From positions 3,472,001 through 3,536,000 of the forward strand of contig JAPYXD010000754.1 of the NCBI GenBank assembly GCA_030998225.1: a DNA stretch of 64,000 bases. The letters are read 5' to 3'. Below are positions 22,856 to 34,143 of this stretch, in pieces. The DNA comes from Diplolepis rosae. Taxonomy: Eukaryota > Arthropoda > Insecta > Hymenoptera > Diplolepididae. The notes below the pieces were generated by a model. It ran no database searches. It saw only the letters and a program-made list of their open reading frames with translations, and was not told the DNA's origin. The position numbers were made by a program, and so were the translations under genes. The stretch's first letter is position 1, and every line of letters starts with the position of its first letter.

Positions 22856-23315
22856 GATTGATTTTCATAAATACAAGTAGTATTGAAGAGAAATTTTACT
22901 GAAATAGTTTGTTGCAGCGTAAATTATGATCTCGTAAAAACTCCCAAAAAAGGTTTCATTTCCAAAATATAATGAAAAGTGCTTTCTGAAGAAAGGGACA
23001 ATACTTTGACGCTAAAGTCGTAAAAGATACAAGATTTTGCACTATAGGGTTCTTTTATCTTCATTGCCATAACAATCAGTGAAATTGTTCTCACCACTCT
23101 TTTCGTTATGGCATTGCCTATCTATGCTTACTTCTTTGTGCTTCTTATTTGCTTTGCCTGCCAGTCGCATTATGAGATTAACTTTTAAGATCACAGAAAA
23201 CGTTCTTGCTAGCTTTCTGTACTTTGAATACGTGCGACCACATTGAGGTACTCGCTTACAGTTTATATCTATTCTGTGTCTTATATATCAGCAAATGGGT
23301 CGCATTTAGTTTTCC
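22856..23315. other. Unique stretch, moderate GC content
   Basis: No repeat family of the window is recognised and no long frame is open. The part 22980-23310 looks like single-copy sequence with a pyrimidine-rich run on the plus strand near 23090-23160. Confidence 0.35.
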
Positions 23316-23999
23316 TTAAGGCCATGGATCAACCGGATCACGTGACTAGATTCCTACCTTATCAGCATTTTCCATTTGTGTAACCCCATTTCTGTAAAAA
23401 ATGAGATAACAAGTTGAAAATTTGTGAGAGTAAATGAAATGCACTAAGAGAAGCTTGTCTTGTCATAAATGTTCATAATTATGAAAAAAAAAATTTCATT
23501 ATAAATACAAGTAAATATAAAACAAGAAAAAATATATATAAATATATATACCATATAAATGATCAAATTCAACAAAAGTTATATAGTTTAAAATAAAAAC
23601 ATTAATTTTGTAAATTAAAATAAAATAAAATTTGATAACTAAATATATGTATATATATATATAAATATATAAATGTTCATAAATATTTATAATTATGAAA
23701 AAAAAATTCTTTTAAAATATATTCAATTTATTTAATATATATTAAATTTATTATATTGTCACGTCCCGCGACTCTACCGCTTCAAGTAACAAGCAGATTA
23801 AGAAACCAATAAAGGGATCAAGACAGCATTACAGCGAGTGTGATTTTATCGACGCAAGTTATAGACAAATCTACAGATCAATAGGATGATCAATATGAAA
23901 TTACCATGTGTCGTTATAATACCCACACATGATAACAAATCGACTGACCTAGAGAGAAAGTGAATGAAGCCCTACAATACCAACATACTACCGTCACAA

Positions 24000-24067
24000 C
24001 ATGCGACTTGTACTAGCATGTGACTGGTAATAACATGTGACTCGTCATAGCATGTTACTCGTCATAC
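24000..24067 (+). repeat. Four 17-bp repeats in the LTR U3 region
   Basis: CATG starts at 24000, 24017, 24034 and 24051, each in a unit of the type CATGTGACTCGTCATAG. Placement just upstream of the TATA box suggests an enhancer-like array; this role is inferred. Confidence 0.75.
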
Positions 24068-24084
24068 TTGACCTTTCAAAGTTC

Positions 24085-24116
24085 TATAAAAAGCGAAAGT
24101 TCCAAAAGAAGTCAGT
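24085..24116 (+). promoter_or_regulatory. LTR core promoter
   Basis: TATAAAA at 24085-24091 is followed 20 bases later by TCAGT at 24112-24116, which matches the arthropod initiator. The spacing, about 29 bases from the start of TATA to the A of the initiator, is normal. Transcription would start the R region near 24114. Confidence 0.7.
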
Positions 24117-24546
24117 CCAGTACCATCATCTCTACACCGCGAGTTCAGTTAGTTAGTCAACGTCCGATTTCTACAATGTGACCAACGCGAGTCCAGTCCA
24201 GTGCCATCGAATCTATACCGCGAGTGCAATCCAGTCAGTCCAGCTTCACCAGATTTCTACCGCTACTCAACCCGAATTCTAACTCGACGCTGAGTTCAAC
24301 GACATTAGAAAGTGAAGGGGAATCGCCTTCCAAATTTTCTCGAAACTGGGATCGAAGAATCAACTAGATCAACTGTCTAGATTACGAATTTACTATACAA
24401 CAGCAACTATCTGAAGATTACAAGTTACACTCAACTGACCACATTCGCTTACTGGACTCAATTGATCATCAATCAATTCAAACTCAGGATAACTAAAAGG
24501 GTATTTCTAATTTTGATTCTATTTTACATTTCCATGGTGCTTACCT

Positions 24547-24552
24547 AATAAA
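24547..24552 (+). terminator. LTR polyadenylation signal AATAAA
   Basis: AATAAA lies about 430 bases downstream of the predicted start and about 85 bases before the LTR end, the expected position for the R/U5 border of an LTR. Confidence 0.6.
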
Positions 24553-24880
24553 ATTTCCTTAGAGAGGATCCTTCTGATCCTGACATAAAACGAGGAGATC
24601 TTTTAAAAAGAGAAATTTTACGTTTCTGACGTAACAATATAATATATTATTTAATATGTATTATTTAGTATATATTAAATAAATTGAATATATTTTAAAA
24701 GAAATTTTTTTTTCATAATTATAAACATTTATGACCAAACAGACATATGATAATGTATTTTACTTGATTCTACAAATTTCCAGTAATCTGTCTTATTTTT
24801 TATAGAAATGGTGTTACAAAAACTGAAATGCCGGTAAAGTAGAAATCTAGTCACGTGACCAAGTTGGTCCATAGCCTTAA

Positions 24881-25447
24881 GGGGCTCCATCTGTGTGCAA
24901 AAAATGCAAAATTTCCAAAAACCGCTACGTGGGTACTTTGAGTAATCTTTTTAGATTCATCAGTTTAAATTTTTACTTGATCTCTTCAGTAGATTTTTTT
25001 CAATCCTACCCGCAAATTGCAAAATAGTATAATTCGTATCAAGTGTGGAAAGGCGTATTTTAACGCAAGATGGCCGAGGTTCCTCATCTCGACTTGCTCT
25101 TGCGCGGTTAAATACGTTCCGCACGTGATACGAACGATTTTTTTTGTTCGCTATATACGATAGTTAGCCGAGTCGGTGTCGTTTTGCGTGCGTAAAGTTG
25201 ATTTTCCCGCACTAATGCGGTAAAATTTACAGTTTGTTTCAATTTTCCGCACACTTGAAATTTTATCGCACCAGTGCGGGATAATCAACTTTCCGCACGC
25301 AAAACGTCACCAACAAGGCTAACTTTCGGTGTAAGGCGGACAAAAACAGTTTCGAAAATCGTTTTATGCCAATATTTTTCACATCCTGAAGATGCGAGAA
25401 ATGTAAAATAAAATCGATTTTTTAAAATACCATTCAGGTGGACTCCC
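24881..25447. mobile_element. O: TTAA-type element with two GC-rich palindromes
   Basis: It starts GGGGCTCCATCTG directly after TTAA 24877-24880, and ends CAGGTGGACTCCC before TTAT, a worn TTAA. Inside are two palindromes, 25033-25134 (TTCGTATCAAGTGTGGAA and partner) and 25163-25323 (GTTAGCC outer ends, inner CCCGCACTAATGCGG). It abuts element M with one shared TTAA. Confidence 0.6.
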
Positions 25448-25740
25448 TTATATTTCAGGGGTTGATTTGCCACTTGCGTTATTCTTTCCTCAAAGAGAAA
25501 GCCTTGCTTTGTGAAAATTGTGAAACCCTAGTTTGAACCGATACTAGACTCTGGCCTGGCAAGGGACGTTGAGCCAGGTTTGGCCTCTGCCTAGCTGACG
25601 AATTATCGCAACGCAAACTTTGGAATTTTGAATCTACCTATCCGTGTTCAGGTCTCATGTGGCGTTTCATGCCAGGCCAATCCCAGGTCAAAGAATTTGT
25701 TCTGATAGACTTTAATTCGGAATAACGAAATAATTTTATA

Positions 25741-26709
25741 GTTGATGCTCTTACCTGGACTTTTATAATAATATCATAAAAGTAAGATCAACAGAAAAAG
25801 TAGTTTTGTCAACAAAAAAATTAGCAACGTTATATTTTATAGATTTTTTTGTTGGATTAAATAAATACGTTTTAAAAACTTTCAGTAATAGTACAAAATA
25901 CATAATAAATTTAATTTTTTCCGAAAAGAATAAAACTTTACATCAAGTTGTAAGTTTAATTTCAGGTGGAGTTAATATGTACGACTTGCCGCGATATGCT
26001 TTATCTACTTGTGAATCAAATAATAATCTTACTGTGAAACACTTTTTCTACTTAGGTAGTTGATAAAAGAAAATTAGACCTCAGGCAAAAATAGATAATT
26101 TTGCTTTCAAGAATAGCATTATTATTATTGAAGGGCTATTTTGGAAGAGAAAAGATTAATTTTCATGAAAAAAATTTGAAGTACAGAAAAATAATTTTAT
26201 TAATAAATTTTATTTTTGCCCCAATTTTTTTTCTTATCGCTTCTGACCAAATTTTAAAAAATTATGCGATTTTAATAAATTACAAATCACTTTTTCAAGA
26301 AAAAGACTCCCTACAACTTAAACATTTCCAATTTTCGAATATGAATAAATTATTACCAAATTCAGCAATTTGTTTATAAAAATTTTGTATTGAAAAATGT
26401 TTTTTTAATGGTTTTAGCCGTTGAAGAATTTATTTTTAAAAATCAGAAACGGCGATGTTGTGGGAAATCTTTTCTCTGAAAAAATGATTCATGATTTATT
26501 AGAATCGCATAATTTTTTAAAATTTGGTAAGAAGTGATAAGAAACAAAGTCCGGGTCAAAAATAAAATTATTTTCCTGTGTTTTAAATTTTTTCCATGTA
26601 AAATAATCTTTTCTCTTTCAAAATAGCCCTTCAATAATAATATTGCTATTCTTGAAAGCAAAATTATCTATTTTTGCCTGAGGTCTAATTTTCGTGGATG
26701 AAAACTACC
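25741..26709. repeat. Segmental duplication, copy 1, including J3
   Basis: The segment from TGATGCTCTTACCTGGAC to the end of J3 matches 32189-33135, including private variants inside J (GAATAGCATTATTATTATTG). J3 occupies 26055-26709; its right TTAA is 26710-26713, but its left TTAA has been lost in a small deletion compared with copy 2. Frames at 25806-26063 and 26101-26379 are not supported as genes; the latter is J arm sequence. Confidence 0.75.
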
Positions 26710-26713
26710 TTAA

Positions 26714-27004
26714 GTGAAATTTTTTTTCATCACCCTATTAGAAAGAGTTGATTGGATTTGATATAAACAAGTTTCTTCAAATTTGTTCTAATAGATTTTG
26801 ATTCGAAATAAGGAAATAATTCCCCTATATTACGAAGCAAGATTTCAGAAATAGTAATAATTAAACATGGTGATTCTAAATTTAAAAATCGAGGATGCAA
26901 TATTTCATTTACAAAAATTTATTTTTCAGCAATATCATGATTCAATTACGTGAAGATTGAAATTTCTATTCTTTATCGTTGTAAATAATTGGATTTGTTG
27001 AAAA
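26714..27004. other. AT-rich sequence continuing the segmental duplication
   Basis: The first 90 bases (GTGAAATTTTTTTTCATCAC onward) match 34144-34230. The words AATTTGTTCTAATAGATTTTG near 26786 also resemble 25692 onward, so the J3 segment is bracketed by similar direct repeats. Nothing else is seen. Confidence 0.45.
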
Positions 27005-27715
27005 TAGATGAATAAATGTAATAATGTTATACACATAGTTTTTTCTCGTCCAATGTAAAGTTTGAAAATTAATTTAAAAGTTTTGATAGAGTTTTATAAA
27101 AATGTAATAACTTACAAACTCTCAACTGATTTAGTTTTAACTTAAAATAGATATTCAGGAAAAGCCATATTTATGAAATATTTCGTATGTGAAAAATGTA
27201 ATGCTTTTTAGCAACATTCTATCAATTTAAAAATGAATTTAACAAATTCAGAGTAAAATTTTAACTTTTTTATAGATGAATTTTCTTTCTAATTATTAAA
27301 TTCCACTCTAAATTAGTTTATATTGACTAATTCAGTTTTATGAAGTAGCAACATATTACAAATATTTCACAATTTTACATAAAATGGAATAACTTTAAAA
27401 TTGAGTTTCGTAAAATTATGATAGAATTACAGAAAATTCAATTACTTTTTAGTGAATTTAAAAAACAATTTTTTATTTTTAAGTTAAAAAGTGTTGAATA
27501 TTCTGATACTTGTATCTGGAAATTCTAAAACATATAAAAGAAATAATTTTACGATTTGAGTAACTGAAGTTTGATGAATTTAACTCTAACTGAAAATTTA
27601 ATCGCATCTCCAAGATACCTTTACACAAAAACATAAATATTGTCAAATTTTACGTTACCTTTGTAACATAAAAATTTGGTAAATTTCCGAACATTTCTAA
27701 CAGTGTAGTTAGAAT
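27005..27715 (-). mobile_element. G2: reversed copy of the G repeat
   Basis: The right part (27470-27715) matches G1 in reverse, including TACGTTACCTTTGTAACATA and the end CGAACATTTCTAACAGTG. The left boundary is vague because the interior is internally repetitive. Confidence 0.45.
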
Positions 27716-28077
27716 TCTTAATAATCGCCATCATTGACTGACTTCTTGATTTTCAATCAGTCGAAAGTGATTGATTATCAGTCAGAAATGACTAACAGTC
27801 GCTGATTTGAATTAATAACAATTTTATAACTGGTTTAAAAGATAGAATTGTTTTAAATTGTATTGTTTTGAATTTAGTGTTTTAGAAGACTATTTGTTTT
27901 TTTTTTTTTGGTTAAATTAACCGAAAATCGAGTTGATTTTACCAGTTTCTGTACTTTCCAGTACTGACGCAGTACCAAATATTTATAATAGCCATTACAA
28001 TACGGATTGATCCGACTGGGACGTAAAAGAAATTTCAATTTTACAAGTAAACTCATCAACTTTTACTATTTTCATAT
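27716..28077. other. AT-rich stretch, no feature recognised
   Basis: A few SCAGTCA-type words (ATCAGTCAGAAATGACTAAC near 27780) form a short palindrome. No gene or known repeat family is seen. Confidence 0.3.
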
Positions 28078-29157
28078 TTTTACATTCTCATCATGGATGA
28101 GAAGGTATTGGTTTTATGTGAAAAATGACTTTCGAAATTTTCATCAAATCTTTACGTTTTGAGACCCCCTGAGTCAGAAAAAACGATTTTTACGAAAGTG
28201 TCTGTCTGTCTGTCTGTCTGTAGGTCGTGTGCGGCATAACTCTCGACAGAATTATCAGATTGAATTGAGCTTTGGTACACTTTATCGGAGCCGAAAAAGT
28301 AAGGACAAGTTCGTTAACCAGCCACATCCAATCAAAATTGAGGGATTCAGCACTACTTTTGTGTTTTTGAAAATAATTTTTTGAAAAAATCAAAAATTTC
28401 AATACTGGTTTTTGATAGTGCTCATAAATCTCTACAAATTATCCTGAAAACATTTTTTGATTAAATCAAAATTAGAAATGTTACAGCATATTCAAATTCG
28501 AAAAAAGTCAATATCAAAATTCCATTTTCCAGTTAAATTATACGAGATACGAAAAAACGTTATGATACAATATTATTGAACAAATAAAGACCTACAAATT
28601 TGAATTGTAACATTTTTTCATAAGATGCATATTTTTCTTTTTAATTAAAAAAAACTATTGAAAATCCAAAATTCAATTTTTTAGCAATAATATTCGTAAC
28701 ACGAAAAAAACGTAAGAATACAAAGTTGTTCGTTTCAAAAAGATCTACAAATTTTTGAGAGATTTTGAAGAAAATAAATTATTTTAATCATGTAACTTAT
28801 TAAAAAGTTACTGAAATGTATACAGAATATCGAGCGCGAAGCGCGAGCGCCATGATGAGAATGTGTTCCTTAAGGCTGATAGAGCCTTAAGTAAATTGAA
28901 TTTCCTGTTTCACTTAATTTCAAAAAGAAATTGAGTGACTTTGAGAAAATGTGTAATTCACATCATCTGTAATATTATTATAAAATTGGTTTGAGCTTCA
29001 TTATCAAATTATAATAAATAAACTTGAATGCATGTGAAGAGCACAAGACCGAGCGCGAAGCGCGACGATCGAATCGCGCGCCCTAGGCGTGCTCAAACTT
29101 GCGAGCGAAGCGAGCTGCGCGCAATGAGAATGTGCCCGCGAAGCGGGCAGATTTTTT
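28078..29157 (-). mobile_element. I2: reversed copy of the I repeat
   Basis: On the plus strand it starts TTTTTACATTCTCATCATGG and ends GCCCGCGAAGCGGGCAGATT. It keeps the terminal hairpin, a (TCTG)n run at 28200-28220 and the GC-rich hairpins near 28830-28860 and 29045-29145, but part of the internal 150-bp array is deleted. A 96-codon frame at 29028-29318 reads through the hairpins and is not a gene. Confidence 0.75.
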
Positions 29158-29574
29158 CAAACACAGTTTCTACGTATTTTAAGGCTAGAGCCGAATGTCA
29201 GTTAACCTTTTTCGTACAAAGTATTGGAGGCAGTTTTTGGGCGCCCTTCCTAGAAAAAAATGGCCAAGTGATATTAACGCTCTTTTACCAAGTATTATCA
29301 AGATGCAAAAACTGTTAACTGTATTTTTTATTAGTTAAAATTAAAATTTTGCATTTTTTCTTCTTCGACGTTTAAACTGCCTCCACATTCACCAAATGCC
29401 AATTAACAATTGAGCAGAACCTGACAACATACCACGTTTTTTGATAAAAAAAAGTTTTTTGCCTTTTTTCCAGTATCAATCGAAATGCAGTTAACGGTTC
29501 TTCTACTTTGGACGGCAGACTTGCTCTTACGTAAATTATGGATGGCCCCTTACATCTCTGCATACAAATGATCG
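29158..29574. other. Unclassified stretch, possibly part of a transposon
   Basis: On the minus strand, 29535-29555 reads AGGGGCCATCCATAATTTACG, which resembles a motif I have seen at ends of insect transposons. GTTAAC-type words occur near 29200 and 29490. No complete terminal repeat pair is found and frames here carry no recognised domain. Confidence 0.3.
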
Positions 29575-29578
29575 TTAA

Positions 29579-30864
29579 GGTAGTTTTCATCCATGAAAAT
29601 TAGACCTCAGGCAAAAATAGATAATTTTGCTTTCAAGAACAGCAATATTATTATTGAAGGGCTATTTTGAAATAGAAAAGATTATTTTACATGACAAAAA
29701 TTTGAAACACAGAAAAATAATTTTATTAATAAATTTTATTTTGGACCCAACTTTTTTTCTTATCGCTTCTTACCAAATTTAAAAAAATTATGCGATTCTA
29801 ATAAATCATGAATCATTTTTTCAGAGAAAAGATTTCCCACAACTTCACCGTTTCTGATTTTTAAAAATAAATTCTTTAATGGCTGAAACCATTAAAAAAA
29901 CCTTTTCCAAAACGAAAATTTTATAAATAAATTGCTGAATTTGATAATAATTTATTCATTTTCGAAAATTGGAAATGGTTAAGTTTTAGGGAATCTTTTT
30001 CTTGAAAATGTGATTTGTAATTTATTAGAATCGCATAATTTTTTTAAATTTGGTAAGAAGCGATAAGAAAAAAAGTTGGCTCAAAAATAAAATTTATTAA
30101 TAAAATTATTTTTTTGTGATTCAAATTTTTTTCATGCAAAAATAAAATTTATTAATAAAATTATTTTTCTGTATTTCAAATTTTTCTCATCGAAATTAAT
30201 CTTGTCTCTTCCAAAATAGCCCTTCAATAATAATACAACATGACCGTTTCCTATTTTTAAAATTGAATTAATTATTATCAAATACAGCAATTTGTTTATA
30301 AAAATTTCGTTTTGAAAAAGGTTTTTTTAATGGTTTCAGCCATTAAAGAATTCATTTGTAAAAATCAGAAACGGTGAAGTTGTGGGAAATCTTTTCTCTG
30401 AAAAAATGATTCATGATTTATTAGAATGGCATAATTTTTTAAAATTTTGGTAAGAAGCGATAACAAAAAAAGTTTGGGCAAAAATAAAATTTATTAATAA
30501 AATTATTTTTTTGTGTTTCAAATTTTTCATGAAAAATAATCTTTTCTCATTCAAATTAGCCCTTCAATAATAATATTGCTATTCTTGAAAGCAAAATTAT
30601 CTATTTTTTGCCTGCTCTCTAAGTCTGAATCTGTCAAATGTTCACAGATTGAATCAGTGATTTACCTTTTCATTGAATCATCAGTGGAAACAATATTTTT
30701 CACTGTTAAATCAGTTACTTTTCACTGAAGTAATCAGTGAAATTTGACTGATTCGCAGTAACATCTTTTTAACTATTTGAATCAGTCAAATTTCACTGAT
30801 AATCAGTAGATTTTGACTGATTCAGATTTATAGAGTGAGGTTAAATTTTCGTGAATCAACTACC
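29579..30864. mobile_element. J4: chimeric J element interrupted by K3
   Basis: TTAA at 29575-29578 and 30865-30868; tips GGTAGTTTTCATCCATGAAA and GTGAATCAACTACC. It is twice the usual length: 29579-30235 is nearly a whole J, then 30236 jumps to the inner part of another J subfamily (ACATGACCGTTTCCTATTTT, as in J1 at about 18426). This looks like recombination between two copies. Confidence 0.7.
30615..30835. mobile_element. K3: MITE inserted in J4
   Basis: Tips CTCTCTAAGTCTGAATCTG and CTGATTCAGATTTATAGAG; the 2-bp duplication is TG (30613-30614, 30836-30837). Removing it restores the usual J sequence CCTGAGGT. Confidence 0.8.
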
Positions 30865-30868
30865 TTAA

Positions 30869-32188
30869 TCAAAGGCCATATAAAAGGTACGCAAACAAGT
30901 TCGAAATTAATGAATAATTTCCCGAGACAGGTTTAAATGCTAATGAAACGTCTTCACCAATGATTAGTTAGTACTAATGAATTTTAAATCTGCAATGTAA
31001 GGTGTGATATCTGATCAGGTTTATGCCCCAGTTTTTTGTAACGCTTAACTTTTCAAGTAACACTTCTCTTTTCTCTTTGTCTGTTCGATGCAACCGCGCG
31101 ATATTTCTCGTTTCAGAGTCCTCCTAGTGGCAAGGTGGAGTTTAAAGTGTTATGAATAATAAGCGAGCTGAGTTACAAGCTGGTGAGATCTTATCGGTGC
31201 TACTGTCAACATCTAACTAATATCACGTACAACGTGGCGGGTTAATTGAAAAGGTCTCGGGTTCTAAGCAACATTTTGAAGAGCTTAAATCACGTTCGCA
31301 AAACATCGCGATCCCGTAAAGCCCTAAAACTTTCCGACCATTCGACCTATTCTCCCAGAACCGACAGGTAACTCTGTGATTGGTTACTACCTTACTCAAG
31401 GGAGAGAAGCTATATAGAGTACAGCTATTACACGTCACTGTGATTTATACGAGTTGTGTGCTTCTTCGAAGGAAACCAAGCAAATACTTTTCTTTGATTT
31501 GAATCACAGCCTGATACTTGCAAAGCCTAGAATGAGAAAAACGAAAGGTGTGATCTAAATCTCGAATCTTGCTGTGAATGCAAAACCAATGCTATTGATG
31601 CCCGATAAATAAACCTTTCAGTGGGATTTTTAATTAAAAAGGAATTGTTTTAAGAGAAAAATTGATGGATGGGTGAAAAAAAAGTAGGGAAGGCAAATTA
31701 AAAATCATATCTGATGGGGATTTTAAAATGGCTTTGTACTTGGGGAAAATTCTTATTAAAATTGAAAAAAGGGTTTATTTGCCTTCCTTTTCCTAATTTG
31801 AAATAAAATTTGCTTGATTCAAAGAAATTGCGAATTTGAGGAAAAGAAATTCTTTGGCGAAATGATTTTTTTGATTTTAAAATATATTATTTTAATTCAA
31901 CGAGTGATTTTTGGAACAAAAATGGTTGTTTCAAAAAATTGTCCTGTAATTTGAAAAATAATTTGTTTAAGCAAACAGATGATTTGCTTGTTTGGAAAAA
32001 TTATTAATTAATTATGTACATTTTTTTCGTGTGTATGATTCTAAATAAGTAAACAAATATCTATGTTAAATGAATTCAAAATTTATGGGATTTTATTGAC
32101 TTTGGAAAAATGATTAGCTCAATCAATTATTTCAGTTTTTGAAGTATATGGTTGCTAACTTATTCGTTGATACAACTAGTTTTTGGTT
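30869..32188. other. Unique island (30990-31630), then AT-rich sequence
   Basis: The island has higher GC content and no repeat family. A possible splice acceptor (TTTCTCGTTTCAG, ending 31116) is followed by a frame SPPSGKVEFKVL and a stop (31117-31155), and AATAAA lies at about 31608. These could be a last exon with an untranslated tail, but no protein family is recognised. From 31640 the sequence is AT-rich with B-like TTTGATTCAAAGAAAT words near 31815-31990. Confidence 0.35.
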
Positions 32189-33135
32189 AATGCTCTTACC
32201 CGGACTTTTATAACAAAATCGTTAAAGTAAGATCAACAGGAAAAGTAGTCTTGTCAAGATATAAATTAGCAGCGGTATATTTTATAGATCGATTTAGTTG
32301 AATCAAATAAAAATGTTTTATAAAAAGTTAGTCATAGTACAAAATACATAATAAATTAAATTTTTTTCAAAAAGAATAAAACTTTACATCAAGTTTTAAG
32401 TTTAAATTTGGGTGAAAGTAATTTATACGTCTTGCAACGACATTATTTATCTACTTGTTATTCAAATAATAGTCTTACTATGAACAACTTTTTCTACTTA
32501 GGTTAGAGTTTGCTTGCTTAAGGTAGTTGATAAAAGAAAATTAGACCTCAGGCAAAAATAGATAATTTTGCTTTCAAGAATAGCATTATTATTATTGTAC
32601 AGAAAAATAATTTTATTAATAAATTTTATTTTTGCCCCAATTTTTTTTCTTATCGCTTTTTACCAAATTTTAAAAAATTATGCGATTTTAATAAATTACA
32701 AATCACTTTTTGAAGAAAAAGATTCCCTACAACTTAACCATTTCCAATTTACGAAAATGAATAAATTATTATCAAATTCAGCAATTTGTTTATAAAAATT
32801 TCGTTTTGGAAAATGTTTTTTTAATTGTTTTAACCATTAAAGAATTTATTTTTAAAAATCAGAAGTGGTGAAGTTGTGGGAAATCTTTTCTCTGAAAAAA
32901 TGATTCATGAATTGTTAGAATTGCATAATTTTTTAAAATTTGGTAAGAAGCGATAAGAAAAAAAGTTGGGTCAAAAATAAAATTTATTAATAAGATTATT
33001 TTTCTGCATTTCAAATTTTTTGCATGCAAAATAATCTTTTCTCTTTCAAAATAGCCCTTCAATAATAATATTGCTATTCTTGAAAGCAAAATTATCTATT
33101 TTTGCCTGAGGTCTAATTTTCGTGGATCAACTACC
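32189..33135. repeat. Segmental duplication, copy 2, including J5
   Basis: The copy of 25741-26709, here with intact TTAA on both sides of J5 (32518-32521 and 33136-33139). J5 has lost about 60 bases after GAATAGCATTATTATTATTG compared with J3. The frames at 32568-32795 and 32859-33089 are the two inverted J arms and not genes. Confidence 0.75.
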
Positions 33136-33139
33136 TTAA

Positions 33140-34139
33140 GCGGATCCGCCACCTTTAACATGTACTTTAAACTAAAAATGTTGAGTTTTTTGGGCATTTT
33201 TCGATTTTGAATAACTTTTTTGTTTTTTAACCACACTGAGAAAACTGGAGTGTCAACTTAAACATTTGGAGGGTGAAGCAGACTATATTTGAGGTAAAAC
33301 TATAGGACAGCCTTCTAGATAGTGTAACTTATTACCTGTGAATTGTGAAAATAAGATGGTCAACTTGAATACTTTAGAGGGAAAAGTTGATCATCGCAGA
33401 GAGAAAAATAGATTATCGAAGAGGGAAAAATAGACTATAATCTGCCTCTATGGCTAACCTCAATACTATTACATTTAAGCTTTCACAATTATTATATTAT
33501 TATAGCAAGTGAAATAGGTACTCACCAATTAGTTGGCAAAAATAACCCTCGTGACACTTTAACACGTAAAGGACGCGAAACCGGCAATGAGGTTAGAGTC
33601 CACGCTGGTGATATTCGAAGAAAAATAGGCGAACCCACGTGACTTTACAATTTTGGCGCGTATTTCACCAATCGACACTCTTTACAGTGATTCTGACACT
33701 CTGATAAAAGTTAAGCAGAATATCAAATGAGTGTCTGCCTGACTAAAAAGAAAAAATTTCGGAAAGAGTGTTGTACTATCTAGAAGTTCAGACTGACTAT
33801 CTACATTTTGACACTCAAAGTTTGACACTCCAGTTTTCTCAGTACAATTGTCATGATTCTTTTCCTCTGCAAGCTACCTGTTATATACTATTTTCCATAT
33901 AATTCAGAAACATTAGTAAATAAATAAACAAACTGCTTTGTGTAAAAAGCTAATTTTCGCTAAAAACGCGTTATTCGTAAATCGTAGTAACTTTTAGTTT
34001 TATTAATTTTTCCATGAAGAAAATCAGATTGCCCTGAAAATTTAGACCCAAACTCAGAAAATTATAGAGAATAAAAAAGTAACATTTTTGAAAAATGTCC
34101 AAAAACCAAAAATATACCAATTAAAGAAGGCGAATCCCC
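33140..34139. mobile_element. A3: family A MITE at a TTAA with a visible empty site
   Basis: TTAA at 33136-33139 and 34140-34143. Tips: GCGGATCCGCCACCTTTAA and GAAGGCGAATCCCC. The left arm is a shortened R arm and the right arm an L arm. Outside, the sequence continues exactly as copy 1 of the segmental duplication at 26714, so copy 1 is the unoccupied site. It is interrupted by V. Confidence 0.85.
33234..33844. mobile_element. V: MITE with CACTGAGAAAACTGGAG ends
   Basis: Left end CACTGAGAAAACTGGAGTGT; right end ACACTCCAGTTTTCTCAGTA. The flanking duplication is CA. Removing it restores the arm sequence TTTTTAACCAATTGTCATG of family A. No gene is seen inside. Confidence 0.75.
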
Positions 34140-34143
34140 TTAA

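Larger units (their letters stand above)
23757..24636 (+). mobile_element. Solo LTR, probably of a Gypsy-type retrotransposon
   Basis: The 880-bp unit starts TGTCACGTCCCGCG and ends CTGACGTAACA, so it obeys the TG...CA rule with a short TGT/ACA inverted end. A 4-bp duplication, ATAT, lies at 23753-23756 and 24637-24640, as is common for Gypsy-type elements. The inside order fits U3-R-U5: 17-bp repeats, a TATA box, an initiator and then AATAAA. No internal gag/pol sequence exists on either side, so it is a solo LTR left by recombination between two LTRs. It interrupts the centre of MITE M. Family assignment beyond Gypsy-like cannot be made. Confidence 0.8.
23320..24876. mobile_element. M: TTAA-type MITE split by a solo LTR
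   Basis: TTAA at 23316-23319 and 24877-24880. The tips are GGCCATGGATCAACCGG and its partner CCAAGTTGGTCCATAGCC; both arms continue with CACGTGACTAGAT-type sequence. The AT-rich arms pair up to the centre, where the LTR is inserted. The right TTAA is shared with element O. Confidence 0.8.

Noticed and set aside
28200..28220. (TCTG)n run as a CRISPR-like or regulatory array
   Set aside because: A simple tetranucleotide repeat with no spacers, present in other I copies with varying length.
29028..29318. 96-codon arginine-rich plus-strand frame
   Set aside because: It reads through the GC-rich hairpins of I2, where stop codons are rare, and runs on into unrelated sequence.
22238..33089. Recurring peptide MLSRIAILLLKGYFGREK in several frames
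   Set aside because: It appears on both strands of J2, J3 and J5 because the J arms are inverted copies of one sequence; frames stop at random points and show no coding constraint.
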